From: Sphingobacteriia bacterium
GTDB lineage: Bacteria > Bacteroidota > Bacteroidia > Chitinophagales > Chitinophagaceae
Reading direction: 5' to 3'
Assembly (NCBI GenBank): GCA_017304675.1
Contig: JAFKLS010000018.1
Coordinates: 434,001-498,000 of the forward strand
Length of the DNA: 64,000 nt
Shown one piece after another: positions 1-10,363 of the stretch. The position numbers were made by a program, and so were the translations under genes. Position 1 is the stretch's first letter; the number at the start of each line of letters is the position of its first letter. A model generated the notes under the pieces. The model was not told the DNA's origin and ran no database searches. It worked only from the letters and a program-made list of their open reading frames with translations.

Positions 1-1473
1 TGTAGTTGTGGGATAAAACTGACTTTCGCGAAGATTATTTCCACTAAAAGATACCGTTGATTTTAAAGAGAGCCAAGGCTTAATTTTATAATCGCCATAG
101 AAACTGGTATTTAAGGTTGTTGTGTTGGCTTTGAATGTTGGTTCATAAGCTACCGCTAAAGGATTATCCACACTTGAGTTAGGGTCACGGCCATAAGTAC
201 CATCGGAGTTATATGCTGGAATATGAGACCCTAATAAAATGGCTGTACTAAATACTCCATATATACTATTGTCATTTACAATTCTGTTATTTTGAGAACG
301 AGAAGCAGCAATGGTTCCTCCAACATTAAACGCGTTACTAACCTTATTATCAATACTTGCTCTTATGTTATATCTTTCGAAATCCGATCCAATAATTGTT
401 GCATTTTGGTTTAAATAACTACCTGATAAATAAAATTTAGTTTTATCGTTACCGCCAGAAATATTTAAATCGTAGTTCTGAACAGGTGCGTTTCTAAAAA
501 CAAGATTTTGCCAGTTAGTACTTACTCCTTTAGCACTATCTGCAGCACCTAAACCAACTGCGCCAAGGCCATTCAATATTAAATTGTCTAACGACCCAAA
601 TGAAGGCACCAAGGACGAATACCTGTTGTAAATCTCCTCTCTTACCAAACCAATATACTGAGGGCCCGTTAATGGTGCTACCCTCTTCCAAGTAGATTGA
701 ATGCCGTATTGGCTATTAAGTGTAATTTTTGTTTTTTGATTAGCTCCCTTTTTAGTAGTTACAAGTACAACGCCATTATTTGCCCTAGAACCATAAAGAG
801 AAGCTGCAGCAGCATCTTTCAAAACTTCAATAGATTCAATATCATTTGCATTCAATTCAGCAAGTAAGTTTAATCCTTGCCCCCCTGCTCCTGCAGTTTG
901 CAAATTACCGGTAATTATAGGCACCCCATCTACAACCCATAGTGGTTGATTCCCGGCACTTAAAGATGATGCACCTCTGATTCGTATAGAAATACCACCA
1001 CCTGGTAATCCTGACTGCGATGTTACCTGTACGCCTGGTGCCTGACCTTGCAAGGCTTGATCTGGTCCCACAACAGGAATATCCTGTAAAGTTGCACCAC
1101 TAATTTTTGCCACAGAACCGGTTAGTTCTTTTTTCTTTTGCGTTCCATATGCTACAACCACTACTTCATCTAACCCAGAAGCAGCACTTGTTAACAAGAC
1201 ACTGTAACTTGTAGCATTGCCGATTGATATTTCTTTAGTTGAATAGTTTAAAGAAGAAACTACTAAAGTGTTTGATTTTGCCGGTACTGTAATAGAAAAT
1301 TTTCCATCGGCATCAGTTGTTGTACCAAGTGTTGTGCCCTTTATTAAAACTGAGGCATTAACAACAGGGTTACCTTTTTCATCTGTTACTTTACCGGAAA
1401 TACTCCGGTTTTGAGCGAGCAGCTGTGTAAAAAAACAGAACAGCGCTAACATCAGTGCTAGACTTTTTCTCAT
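1..1473 (-). CDS. SusC/RagA-family TonB-linked outer membrane receptor (5' part, runs off the left edge)
   Basis: Reading leftward from an ATG at 1473, 491 codons stay open to the window edge; the C-terminal part of the beta-barrel is missing. It begins with a signal peptide ending near LLAQ, followed by a carboxypeptidase-regulatory-like domain (ISGKVTDEKGNPVVNASV, about residues 25-100), then the SusC signature DEVVVVAYGTQKKKELTGSV and a plug domain with IRIRGASSL, PLWVVDGVPI and IEVLKDAAAASLYGSRANNGV. These are hallmarks of SusC/RagA receptors, which with a SusD lipoprotein import glycans or peptides across the outer membrane using TonB energy. The partner SusD would lie left of the window, so substrate cannot be inferred. 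About 280 bp without genes separates it from the next gene, so it probably starts its own transcript. Confidence 0.93.
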   Translation of the reverse strand, partial: MRKSLALMLALFCFFTQLLAQNRSISGKVTDEKGNPVVNASVLIKGTTLGTTTDADGKFSITVPAKSNTLVVSSLNYSTKEISIGNATSYSVLLTSAASGLDEVVVVAYGTQKKKELTGSVAKISGATLQDIPVVGPDQALQGQAPGVQVTSQSGLPGGGISIRIRGASSLSAGNQPLWVVDGVPIITGNLQTAGAGGQGLNLLAELNANDIESIEVLKDAAAASLYGSRANNGVVLVTTKKGANQKTKITLNSQYGIQSTWKRVAPLTGPQYIGLVREEIYNRYSSLVPSFGSLDNLILNGLGAVGLGAADSAKGVSTNWQNLVFRNAPVQNYDLNISGGNDKTKFYLSGSYLNQNATIIGSDFERYNIRASIDNKVSNAFNVGGTIAASRSQNNRIVNDNSIYGVFSTAILLGSHIPAYNSDGTYGRDPNSSVDNPLAVAYEPTFKANTTTLNTSFYGDYKIKPWLSLKSTVSFSGNNLRESQFYPTTT

Positions 1474-1751
1474 GATAGTTTAGTTTTAAAAATAATTACA
1501 TCAAGAAAATGGGGATAATGTATTCTGATATGAACACATACACTGGTTTCATTTCTCTCAATGCGTTAGAATGGTTTTACTAAACTAACATGCAGTAAAT
1601 GGATGAGATTTATGTGTAGGCAGTTTTAATCTTTCTTAAATTGTTTATTAATTATTTTTTAATTTTTAAACATTTTTATTAAGTATTTTTTAATCTTTTA
1701 TACTCTTTTTCTGCACCAACCAATTATTAAATACACATGCCATATGTGTTT

Positions 1752-4067
1752 TTAAGATTTATCTTTTAACAACCATTTCATCAAAACAGGTAATAGCAAA
1801 AGGTTGGTAAGTGTTCCCATTATAAGCGTTAAAGAAGTGAGCCACCCTAAAGCATTTGTTCCACCAAAACTGCTGAAACAAAAAATAATGAAGCCGGCAA
1901 TTAATACAAGTGAAGTATAAATGATACTAATGCCGGTATGTTTTATAGTAGCCACTAAAGTATTAGCAACCCTAAAGTTATAATGAGGTAATTCTTGCTT
2001 ATAGTTGATTAAAAAACGAATCGTTACATCTATCACAATACCTAATGCAACACTGAACACAAGTACTGTTGATGGCCTTAATGCCACACCCAACCATCCC
2101 ATCACACCTGCTGTAATAATTAAAGGGATAACATTAGGGATGAGTGAACACAATACAATTTTAATTGAGGGGAACAAGAAAAGCATGCACAATGCAATTA
2201 ATACAAATGCCCAAATAATACTTTCTTTTAAGCCATTAATGATAAATGAAGATCCTTCCAAGAAAGTAACACTACTGCCTGTTAATGTAATTTTATAATT
2301 AGCAGTATCAAAAAGCTGGTTGGCTTTTTGCTGAACATCGTTTAAAAAAGAGGGTAGTCTTGCGCTTCCAATATCTTTCATATTTACACTTATCCTTGCA
2401 GTTTGATAAGTAGTGTCTATAAAGTTGGATAATAATTTTAATGCATTGTTATGTGGGTTTTTATTTTTTGGTTTCAGGTAGCCTCCCATCATTGCCATAT
2501 CAATATCGGTTGGCACATCATAACTTAAAGTATCTCCATCAAAAAAAGATTGTTTGGCAAATTTTAGCCCTTCTGCTAAAGAAATAGGTTTTGCAGTTTC
2601 GTTTTTCGAGAACAGGTAAGCAGAAAATTCATCCATTGTTTTTAAGGGTTTGGTAGACCTCTTAAACCAAAGTTTTTTCCTGGCTTCAATTACAATTTCC
2701 AATGGCATTACTCCTTTAAAGTTTTGTTCAAACCATTTCAAATCAACATAAATCTTATCCTGCTTAGGAAGATCATCTACAATAAAGCCTTCTCCTTTTA
2801 ACTTAAAAATTCCTGCTGCAGATACAACACAGGCTATAATAGTAATTGTCCAAACTGTTTTAGTATGCTGAAACACCCATCGTTCTACCTGCACCAATAT
2901 TCGTTCCAGCAACTTATTGTCCAAATATTTTACATGTATTGCTGAAGGAGTAGGAAGATAACTCAGCACCGGTGGAATAAAAAACAGGGAGATGAAAAAT
3001 AATGCCATGATATTGATTCCGCTAACCAATCCAAACTCTTTTAATAACTGGCTATGCGTAAATGCAAACACAATAAAACCGATAGCTGCAGCAATGTTGC
3101 AAAACAAAGTAACAATCCCCATTCTGCCTACCATTGTTATCAGCGCCTTTGTTTTATCGTTGGTTTCCCTGAAAGCAACATGATATTTATTTAAGAAGTA
3201 AATACAATTGGGCACACCAATAACTACTATTAAAGGCGGTATCATAGCAGTTAGCAGGGTTATCTTATACCCCAATAGTACCATTGTACCCATACTCCAT
3301 ACAACACCCATTCCTACTACCACTAAGCTAAGCAGCATTGCACTTAATGAGCGAAAGAATAAAAGCAATGTTATGGCCGACAGAATAAAAGATCCTATTA
3401 AAAACCAGTTCATCTCCTTTTTCAGCTTATCGCCTATAATGGTTCTTATATAAGGCAGCCCGCTTACATGCAATTGGGCTCCTGTTTCTTTTTCGAATTG
3501 TTCTAAGACAGTAGAAATATCATTTATCAGCCTGCTCCTGCTTTTACTGTTAATAGTGTCTTTGTTTACGGTAATTGCAAGCAAATAAGCACCCATATCT
3601 TTATTGTACAAAATACCATGGTAAAAAGGAAGATTAGTAAATACATGCCGGTCGCTATCAAGATTTTGCTGACTGGAGTAAGGTGAATGAAATATTTTTG
3701 CAGCCACAAACTGCTGGTTAATTGTATCTTTCTCAAGTTTTAATGCTGCAGGAACGCTTAATATTTCTTCTACATCTTTTACCTTTTTCAAGCTTCGGTG
3801 CAATGCATCAACCTTATTGAAAAAACGGTAATCAAAAAACCGCTCATCATTCATTCCAACTACTACCACGCTACCATCTGCTCCAAATTTTTTCAAAAAT
3901 TTCTGATAATCTATATACTTGGCATTATCTGTAGGAATGGCTCTTGTAAAATCGTAGCTTAAAGTTATTTTACTGGCTTTCCAAATCATCAGTACATTAA
4001 CGACAGCCAAAAAAAACAGGCAAACGACACGATTTTTAACAATATACTGTCCCAGTTTATACCACAT
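1752..4067 (-). CDS. RND superfamily exporter, MMPL/patched-like membrane protein
   Basis: 771-residue integral membrane protein with the internal duplication of RND permeases: one transmembrane helix near residues 13-31, a periplasmic loop, about five helices in the middle, then a second periplasmic loop and a second helix bundle ending in a short basic tail. The fourth-helix segments of each half can be recognised (PPLIVVIGVPNCIYFLNKY and FSVALGIVIDVTIRFLINY); the second carries the Asp commonly found in proton-driven RND proteins. It resembles the HAE3/hopanoid-transporter type predicted exporters rather than AcrB-type efflux pumps, and no membrane-fusion or TolC gene is nearby. The substrate is unknown; lipids are a reasonable guess. 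It is monocistronic and diverges from the adhesin gene at 4232. Confidence 0.85.
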   Translation of the reverse strand: MWYKLGQYIVKNRVVCLFFLAVVNVLMIWKASKITLSYDFTRAIPTDNAKYIDYQKFLKKFGADGSVVVVGMNDERFFDYRFFNKVDALHRSLKKVKDVEEILSVPAALKLEKDTINQQFVAAKIFHSPYSSQQNLDSDRHVFTNLPFYHGILYNKDMGAYLLAITVNKDTINSKSRSRLINDISTVLEQFEKETGAQLHVSGLPYIRTIIGDKLKKEMNWFLIGSFILSAITLLLFFRSLSAMLLSLVVVGMGVVWSMGTMVLLGYKITLLTAMIPPLIVVIGVPNCIYFLNKYHVAFRETNDKTKALITMVGRMGIVTLFCNIAAAIGFIVFAFTHSQLLKEFGLVSGINIMALFFISLFFIPPVLSYLPTPSAIHVKYLDNKLLERILVQVERWVFQHTKTVWTITIIACVVSAAGIFKLKGEGFIVDDLPKQDKIYVDLKWFEQNFKGVMPLEIVIEARKKLWFKRSTKPLKTMDEFSAYLFSKNETAKPISLAEGLKFAKQSFFDGDTLSYDVPTDIDMAMMGGYLKPKNKNPHNNALKLLSNFIDTTYQTARISVNMKDIGSARLPSFLNDVQQKANQLFDTANYKITLTGSSVTFLEGSSFIINGLKESIIWAFVLIALCMLFLFPSIKIVLCSLIPNVIPLIITAGVMGWLGVALRPSTVLVFSVALGIVIDVTIRFLINYKQELPHYNFRVANTLVATIKHTGISIIYTSLVLIAGFIIFCFSSFGGTNALGWLTSLTLIMGTLTNLLLLPVLMKWLLKDKS

Positions 4068-4231
4068 AATTTATTTTTTTGAAGATATGCTTTGCAAATA
4101 AAAGAATAATTAAGTGGCAGTGAACGGGTTATTTATTTTGAATAGTAAAATATCTTCTTAAACCTAATACAGACAAATATCTTAATATGGGCAATATTAA
4201 AAGTTTAAATTACTTTTAACAGCCTTCATCT

Positions 4232-7200
4232 ATGAAAAACCTGGTACTGTTCATACAGCTATCTATACTCCTTCTTTTTATGGGGAGAAGTGCATTGTTT
4301 GCACAATCAGGCTTTTGCCAAAGCAGTGCATTAAAACCTGTTTTTAAACAAGATTTCGGGCAAGCAGCAAGTTCAACATCAAAAACACAAGCGCCACCAG
4401 GATCAACAAATTATACATATGATAATGTTGGAACAGATGGGCACTATATTGTTACTCCAAGAGTAGAGAATGCCAACAAAAGCGACTGGACCAAAGGTGG
4501 GGATCATACAGGCAATACCAATGGCAACATGTTTCTGGTGAACGCAGGCGGCTCTAACAGTGTTTTTTTCAGAGACACTGCTTATAACCTATGCCAGGGT
4601 TCTAATTTCAATTTCACCGCATGGCTGGCCAATGCCAATACAAGCGCCACTCAAAGTATTTGCGGCAGTGGTTTGGTATATGCAAAAGTTACTTTTAATA
4701 TTAAAGACCTTGCAGGCAATATTTTAAATACGGTTACCACGGGAAATTTGCCACTATCACCCGTAAATGGACCACCCAACTGGCAACAATATGGGTTTCA
4801 GTTTTCTTTGCCAACTGGGGTTACAACCGTGGTTTTTGAAATGGTTGATTTTTATGGAGGTGGTGCCCAATGTGGTAATGATTTAATGTTGGATGATATT
4901 TTATTTACAGCCTGTACTCCTCAAATAACAGCAAATATTGTTGGCAGTTCTACAGCCTGTGCCGGTTCTGCAGATTCTATTTTTTCTGTGCTCATCAACA
5001 ACCCTTATGTGAATCCAGCTTATCAGTGGCAAATGAGTGCAGATGGAGGAACAACATGGACAAACATAGGATCGGGCGGTACGGGTTCTAACAAATATGT
5101 TTTCAATACAGTCAGTGCCCTAAATAGCGGAGTATACAGGGTGCTTGTGGGGCCCGATGCAACCAGCCTGAATTCCCAAACATGTGTGGCTGCCTCCAAC
5201 GGCGTTCCTTTTACCGTTACACCTACCCCAAAGGTTTCTGTAACGAGTAACAGCCCGGTATGCACCCGTTCGGCAATAAGTCTTTCTGCTACGGCAAGTA
5301 GCGGAACCTTCCCTTATACATACGTGTGGTCTGGTCCTAATAATTTTTTCTCCTCGCAAGCAAACCCATCTAAAACAAATACTGTATTGGCAGATAGCGG
5401 TTATTATAAAATTGTCGTTTCAGATGTAAACGGGTGTAAAGATTCTGCTACTGCTAAAGTAACTATTATAGAAACTCCTGTTTTACAAGCTTTGCATACA
5501 AAAGATACAGTTTGCAACTATTCCCGAACCAATATTCAACTGAATAGTTCAATTGCCGGCAGTTATTATACATGGGCTTCTGCCCTCATACAGGGAAGTG
5601 CAATTGGCAATACCAATAATGCACTACCGGGTAATATTTCAATCATCACCGATTCGTTGATAAATACAGGTACCGGGCCGGCAAGAATAAGGTATATTAT
5701 TAATGCAGTAACATTATCTGGTTGTACAAGCAATGCAGATACCGTTTATATTACCGTACAGCCATCTGTTACTCCTGCTCGGGCAGGAACAAACCAGGTA
5801 TTATGTAACAGCAGCACAGCTGCACTTAGTGCCAATATTCCTTTATCGGGAAGCGGCACCTGGCAACAGCCTTCTTCAACAAGTACTGCAGTTATAACTT
5901 CCCCTGGTTCCAATACAACCACCATTACAGGTTTATTGCCCGATTCTAATTACAGTTTCGTATGGAAAATAACAGGTGCAGCAGGCTGCCCTATTTCTAC
6001 CGATACGGTTAAAATAATAAACAGGCCTGCTATAACTGCAGCAAAAGCCGGTAACGATAGCGTTGTTTGTGATTATACCAGCGGTTTAAAAATGATTCCA
6101 CTAAAAGCCAGCTCAAATCCTTCCAGGGGTTTTGAAACAGGAACATGGCGTTTAATTAAACAACCCGGTGGCGCTTTCATTGATAATATATATTCTCCTT
6201 CGGCAAATCTGTTCATTAATCAAACCGGTATTTATGTGCTTGAATGGAAGATAACAAACGATAATAACTGCACTCCCTCCGCCGATACCGTTCAATTCAC
6301 CATAACACAAAAACCGGCAAGCGGAACTATTTCAAGTACTGCAACATCTGTTTGTATGCAGGGCCCTGCAACGTTCACCGCAGGTAACATTATTGGTTCC
6401 CTATTAAAATGGCAATACAAATCAGCCTCATTAACCAACAACATATGGAAAGACTCATTAACGAACACTACTACTTTTATATTGAACAATATGACCGATT
6501 CGCTGTTTGCCAGATTCATTGTTGCCTCAGTAAACAATGCATGCGCAGTTTATGATACTTCTGCCACTGCAATAGTTAAAGCAGATAATTTTACTATTGC
6601 CGGCACACTCAAAGGAGACTCATCAGTATGTTCTGCAGGCAATTCCGGTATGATGAAGATTGATAATTATGTTGGGAATGATATTCGTTGGGAACAATCG
6701 TTTGATAACCTGCATTGGAACAGTGTAGCCAATACAACAGATTCTCTCCGTTACACTAACTTAATCAATACTACTTATTTCAGGGCTTTTGTACAAAACG
6801 GTGCGTGTACAGGTTCATTTACCAATACTGTTATCATAAGTGTTGCAAGCCCTCCAAGCAAAGCAGCTGCCGGCAGCAACCGCACAGTTTGTATTCAGGA
6901 TACCCTTCTGCTTAATGGAAATAATCCATCTACCGGAACCGGGACCTGGACACAATTAGAAGGCGATTCAGTGCATTTCAGTAATACGAATGCTTATAAT
7001 ACAGGTGTAAGCAATATTAAAGCCGGCACTTATTCTTTTAAGTGGACCATCAGTAATCTGGCATGCAATAGTTCTACCGATTCTGTGAAAATAGTAGTGA
7101 ATGATAATGCCAGGGCCTCTTTCCATCTCACAACAAATTCCGTTTGTGAGAATACATTCCTCGATAGCAGTATGGTAAAAGTTAACTTAAATAATTTTAA

Positions 7201-10200
7201 TAAAGCATACGAGTGGTACTTGAATGATACCCTTATTGGCAATTCCATTCAGTTCCCTTCAACATTAATGAAACAATATGCTGACACATGTGTTGTTTTG
7301 TTAAAAGCCATCAGCGCTTACGGCTGTAAAAATGATACAGCCCTGGCTGCAATACCTGTTTTGCATACAGCCAATACCGCTTTCACTATAAGCGATACGG
7401 TAGGATGCAGCCCATTATCCCTTCAATTTCATAATTCAACGGGCAATAGTAACAACTATACTTATCAGTGGGATCTTGGTAATCAGCAAATCTCTACACT
7501 TGTTCAACCGGCAGGCATTACATTAAGCGGTGCCGTTTCTGGGTTAGATACCATTTATCAGGTAAAATTAACAGCCCTTAATGCCTGTGGTAGTTTCAGC
7601 ACAGGCAGGCAGGTGCTTGTAAAACAAAAGCCCCTCATTAATTTCAGCGCACAGCCCGTAACAGGATGTTCGCCATTAACTGTTTCTTTTAATAACAATT
7701 CTGTACGAACAGATGCTCAATATATTTTCAATAATGGAATGGGTGCTGACTCGCTTATAAGTAACATTTGCAATTTTAATCATACGTTCAATGCAGGGTA
7801 TGCTACTGTTATCAATACAAAACTTACTGCTCATAATAGTTGCGGGACCGATAGTGTCTTACTTCCTGTACAAATAAAACCTAACCCAACAATTGTACTT
7901 ATTGATGCAATTGATTCTGCAGTTTGTGGTAATACTGTTGCTTTCTTTAACCATTCTAAGAATGCTATGCAGTTTAGCTGGGATTTTGGAGATGGGCAAC
8001 AATTGAACACATACACAACAACAGATACTATAAAACATACTTATACAAATTACGGCGCCTATAAAGTAGGTATACGTATTGTAAATGGCTGCTCCGATAC
8101 AACAATTTTCAGGAAGGTTTATCTCTACCCAAAGCCAAAAGCTACATTTGTAGCAACAGCTCATCAATGCATTGGCGATACGGTGATGTTTAAAAATCAA
8201 TCAGACAGCTCTTATTTCTTTACCTGGAGTTTTGGCAACGGCAATATTTCAAACACCTATAATACTTTTACAATCTATAAAAATGCCGGGCTATATTACC
8301 CGGAATTACTTGTTACCAAACAGTATGATTTAATTGTTTGTAAAGACAGTGCTACCATTCCCTTGCAGATAGTTGCACAACAACAAGGGCATTTTGTTAC
8401 AGCAGACAGCATTGGCAGGTGCACTCCTTTCACTGCAACATTCATAGGTCAGAACAAAGCTTCCGTTAGCACTCAATGGACTTTTAGTGATGGGAGTAAT
8501 GCTTTAGGCGATACAGTTCAGCATACTTATCACCGAAATGGAATTTACACAGTACGCATGATTGCAACAAATGCGGGCGGATGTACTTATATTGATTCTG
8601 CATTTGTTAAAGTAGCGGCGCCAACTGCAACAGTAAACATCAATAAAAATGCTGCTTGTGTAAACAGTAATATTTCGTTCAATATCAACGCAAGCAATAC
8701 TGATACCGTTCTGTGGCATTTTGGAGATGGGGATACAGCAATCTCCAACAGTTATTCTATTGTACACGCATACAAAAATGCCGGGCTATATACCCCGGTA
8801 ATTACCTTAAAAAACAACTATGGTTGCAATATTATTCAGCCGGTTTCCGATACAGTGATAATTGATGATAATAAAGCCAATTTTGGTATAGAATCTAAAT
8901 ATATGTGCGGAAGCACTGTATTTAATTTTATTGATTCAAGCAAAGCCTATTTCGGTATTAACAACTATTCATGGAGTATCAATAATAAAATAGTCGGTCA
9001 TCAATCTGCCTATCAGCAAACCTTTACACAGGAAGGGATGTATTATGTTTCTTTAAAAACAACCAGCAAATACGGGTGTAAAGATTCTATTAAAGCAGAT
9101 GTACCTGTTATTATTTACCAGGTACCCTCAGCTACTATAAATAGTATTGCAGATGCCTGTAAAACAGCTCTCGTAAATTTTGAATCGCAAATTCAATCAA
9201 GGGATTCTATTTTCTACAGGTTATGGGATCTTGGAAATGGCAACAATTCTAAAGATTCTGTGGTTACCGTTACTTATTACAATGCTGGTAGTTACAATGT
9301 TAAATTAACTGTTGCCACCGTTAATCTTTGTTACGATTCGGCATTTAAGGCATTAACCGTGCATCCGCAACCAACTATTTCCGTATCGGCCAATCAGCAG
9401 GTTTGCAGAGGCAATAATATTGTCATCAACGCCAATGGAGCAACAGGTTTTGTATGGAAAGATCAAAACAATGTTGTAATCTGTTCCAATTGCGATAGCA
9501 TTACAGTAGCACCAACTGCAAACGCCACCTATGAGGTGATCGGGTACGATCAATGGGGTTGCAGCAATATAGCTTCTACCAGCATTAACGTAATTCAGCC
9601 GTTTACAATGAACACTTCTCTGAACGATAGTATTTGCGAGGGGGCTTCTCTAAAATTATTTGCTTCCGGAGCTGCAAGTTATCAATGGTATCCTGCAAAT
9701 GGCCTTAGTTATACAGACCGGCCCGTTACGCAGGCCACTCCTCTGCAAACAACCACTTATCATGTTATTGGTAAAGATGCTTTTGGATGTTTTGCAGATA
9801 CATCTGCCATTACAATTGTTGTTGGCAAACCTACACCTTTGAATATTGGCAGAGATACCATGCTTCTTTCAGGAACCATTTATCAATTCAATGCCTTAAC
9901 AGGCAGGAATGATATTAAAAAGTGGGCGTGGGCCGGGGCTGATTTTAATTGTAATAACTGTGCAAACCCAACTGCAAAAATAATTGATGATGCTTGCATC
10001 AGTTGTACTGTTTACAATACATACGGATGCATTAGCACAGATACATTGTGTATTAAAACATTCTGTCCGCAGGCAGAAATTTTTGTACCGAATGCATTTA
10101 CACCGGATGGAGACGGTATTAATGATAAACTGGTGCTGCAGGGTAAAGGCATAAAACTGGTAAAAAGCTTCAGGGTGTTTAACCGCTGGGGAGAAATGGT

Positions 10201-10363
10201 ATTTGAAAGAACCAATTTTATGCCGGGTGACCCTGCTTATGGATGGGATGGATCTGTTCGTGGCAAACCAGCCTCGCCGGATGTATATGTATACATTGCA
10301 GAAGTAATCTGTGAGAAAGGGTATCCTGCATTATTTAAAGGCAATACAGCAATACTGAAATGA
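4232..10363 (+). CDS. Giant secreted gliding-motility-associated protein with PKD/Ig-like repeats and T9SS type B sorting domain
   Basis: 2043 residues. A signal peptide (residues 1-24, ending LFAQ) is followed by a domain of about 200 residues resembling a beta-sandwich, then Ig-like repeats with regularly spaced Cys and SVTSNSPVC/VSDVNGC-type borders, then at least six PKD-type repeats recognisable by WDFGDG, WSFGNG, WTFSDG, WHFGDG and LWDLGNG plus HTY/HAY segments. The last ~100 residues are the gliding-motility C-terminal (CHU_C) domain: NAFTPDGDGINDKL, FRVFNRWGEMVFE, GWDG and PDVYVYI. Such domains route proteins through the type IX secretion system to the cell surface. It may act as an adhesin or SprB-like filament protein. 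It overlaps the PorP/SprF gene by 4 bp (ATGA), a typical pairing of large type B cargo with a dedicated partner. Confidence 0.93.
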   Translation: MKNLVLFIQLSILLLFMGRSALFAQSGFCQSSALKPVFKQDFGQAASSTSKTQAPPGSTNYTYDNVGTDGHYIVTPRVENANKSDWTKGGDHTGNTNGNMFLVNAGGSNSVFFRDTAYNLCQGSNFNFTAWLANANTSATQSICGSGLVYAKVTFNIKDLAGNILNTVTTGNLPLSPVNGPPNWQQYGFQFSLPTGVTTVVFEMVDFYGGGAQCGNDLMLDDILFTACTPQITANIVGSSTACAGSADSIFSVLINNPYVNPAYQWQMSADGGTTWTNIGSGGTGSNKYVFNTVSALNSGVYRVLVGPDATSLNSQTCVAASNGVPFTVTPTPKVSVTSNSPVCTRSAISLSATASSGTFPYTYVWSGPNNFFSSQANPSKTNTVLADSGYYKIVVSDVNGCKDSATAKVTIIETPVLQALHTKDTVCNYSRTNIQLNSSIAGSYYTWASALIQGSAIGNTNNALPGNISIITDSLINTGTGPARIRYIINAVTLSGCTSNADTVYITVQPSVTPARAGTNQVLCNSSTAALSANIPLSGSGTWQQPSSTSTAVITSPGSNTTTITGLLPDSNYSFVWKITGAAGCPISTDTVKIINRPAITAAKAGNDSVVCDYTSGLKMIPLKASSNPSRGFETGTWRLIKQPGGAFIDNIYSPSANLFINQTGIYVLEWKITNDNNCTPSADTVQFTITQKPASGTISSTATSVCMQGPATFTAGNIIGSLLKWQYKSASLTNNIWKDSLTNTTTFILNNMTDSLFARFIVASVNNACAVYDTSATAIVKADNFTIAGTLKGDSSVCSAGNSGMMKIDNYVGNDIRWEQSFDNLHWNSVANTTDSLRYTNLINTTYFRAFVQNGACTGSFTNTVIISVASPPSKAAAGSNRTVCIQDTLLLNGNNPSTGTGTWTQLEGDSVHFSNTNAYNTGVSNIKAGTYSFKWTISNLACNSSTDSVKIVVNDNARASFHLTTNSVCENTFLDSSMVKVNLNNFNKAYEWYLNDTLIGNSIQFPSTLMKQYADTCVVLLKAISAYGCKNDTALAAIPVLHTANTAFTISDTVGCSPLSLQFHNSTGNSNNYTYQWDLGNQQISTLVQPAGITLSGAVSGLDTIYQVKLTALNACGSFSTGRQVLVKQKPLINFSAQPVTGCSPLTVSFNNNSVRTDAQYIFNNGMGADSLISNICNFNHTFNAGYATVINTKLTAHNSCGTDSVLLPVQIKPNPTIVLIDAIDSAVCGNTVAFFNHSKNAMQFSWDFGDGQQLNTYTTTDTIKHTYTNYGAYKVGIRIVNGCSDTTIFRKVYLYPKPKATFVATAHQCIGDTVMFKNQSDSSYFFTWSFGNGNISNTYNTFTIYKNAGLYYPELLVTKQYDLIVCKDSATIPLQIVAQQQGHFVTADSIGRCTPFTATFIGQNKASVSTQWTFSDGSNALGDTVQHTYHRNGIYTVRMIATNAGGCTYIDSAFVKVAAPTATVNINKNAACVNSNISFNINASNTDTVLWHFGDGDTAISNSYSIVHAYKNAGLYTPVITLKNNYGCNIIQPVSDTVIIDDNKANFGIESKYMCGSTVFNFIDSSKAYFGINNYSWSINNKIVGHQSAYQQTFTQEGMYYVSLKTTSKYGCKDSIKADVPVIIYQVPSATINSIADACKTALVNFESQIQSRDSIFYRLWDLGNGNNSKDSVVTVTYYNAGSYNVKLTVATVNLCYDSAFKALTVHPQPTISVSANQQVCRGNNIVINANGATGFVWKDQNNVVICSNCDSITVAPTANATYEVIGYDQWGCSNIASTSINVIQPFTMNTSLNDSICEGASLKLFASGAASYQWYPANGLSYTDRPVTQATPLQTTTYHVIGKDAFGCFADTSAITIVVGKPTPLNIGRDTMLLSGTIYQFNALTGRNDIKKWAWAGADFNCNNCANPTAKIIDDACISCTVYNTYGCISTDTLCIKTFCPQAEIFVPNAFTPDGDGINDKLVLQGKGIKLVKSFRVFNRWGEMVFERTNFMPGDPAYGWDGSVRGKPASPDVYVYIAEVICEKGYPALFKGNTAILK

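Noticed and set aside
1733..1748. Weak hairpin ACACAT-GCCAT-ATGTGT after the RND gene
   Set aside because: The stem is only 6 bp and AT-rich; not enough to call a terminator.
4232..10363. Several open frames of 60-113 codons on the opposite strand and in other frames inside the giant adhesin gene
   Set aside because: They lie wholly within a confidently coding frame, have no ribosome sites or family features, and are unlike any protein family I know.
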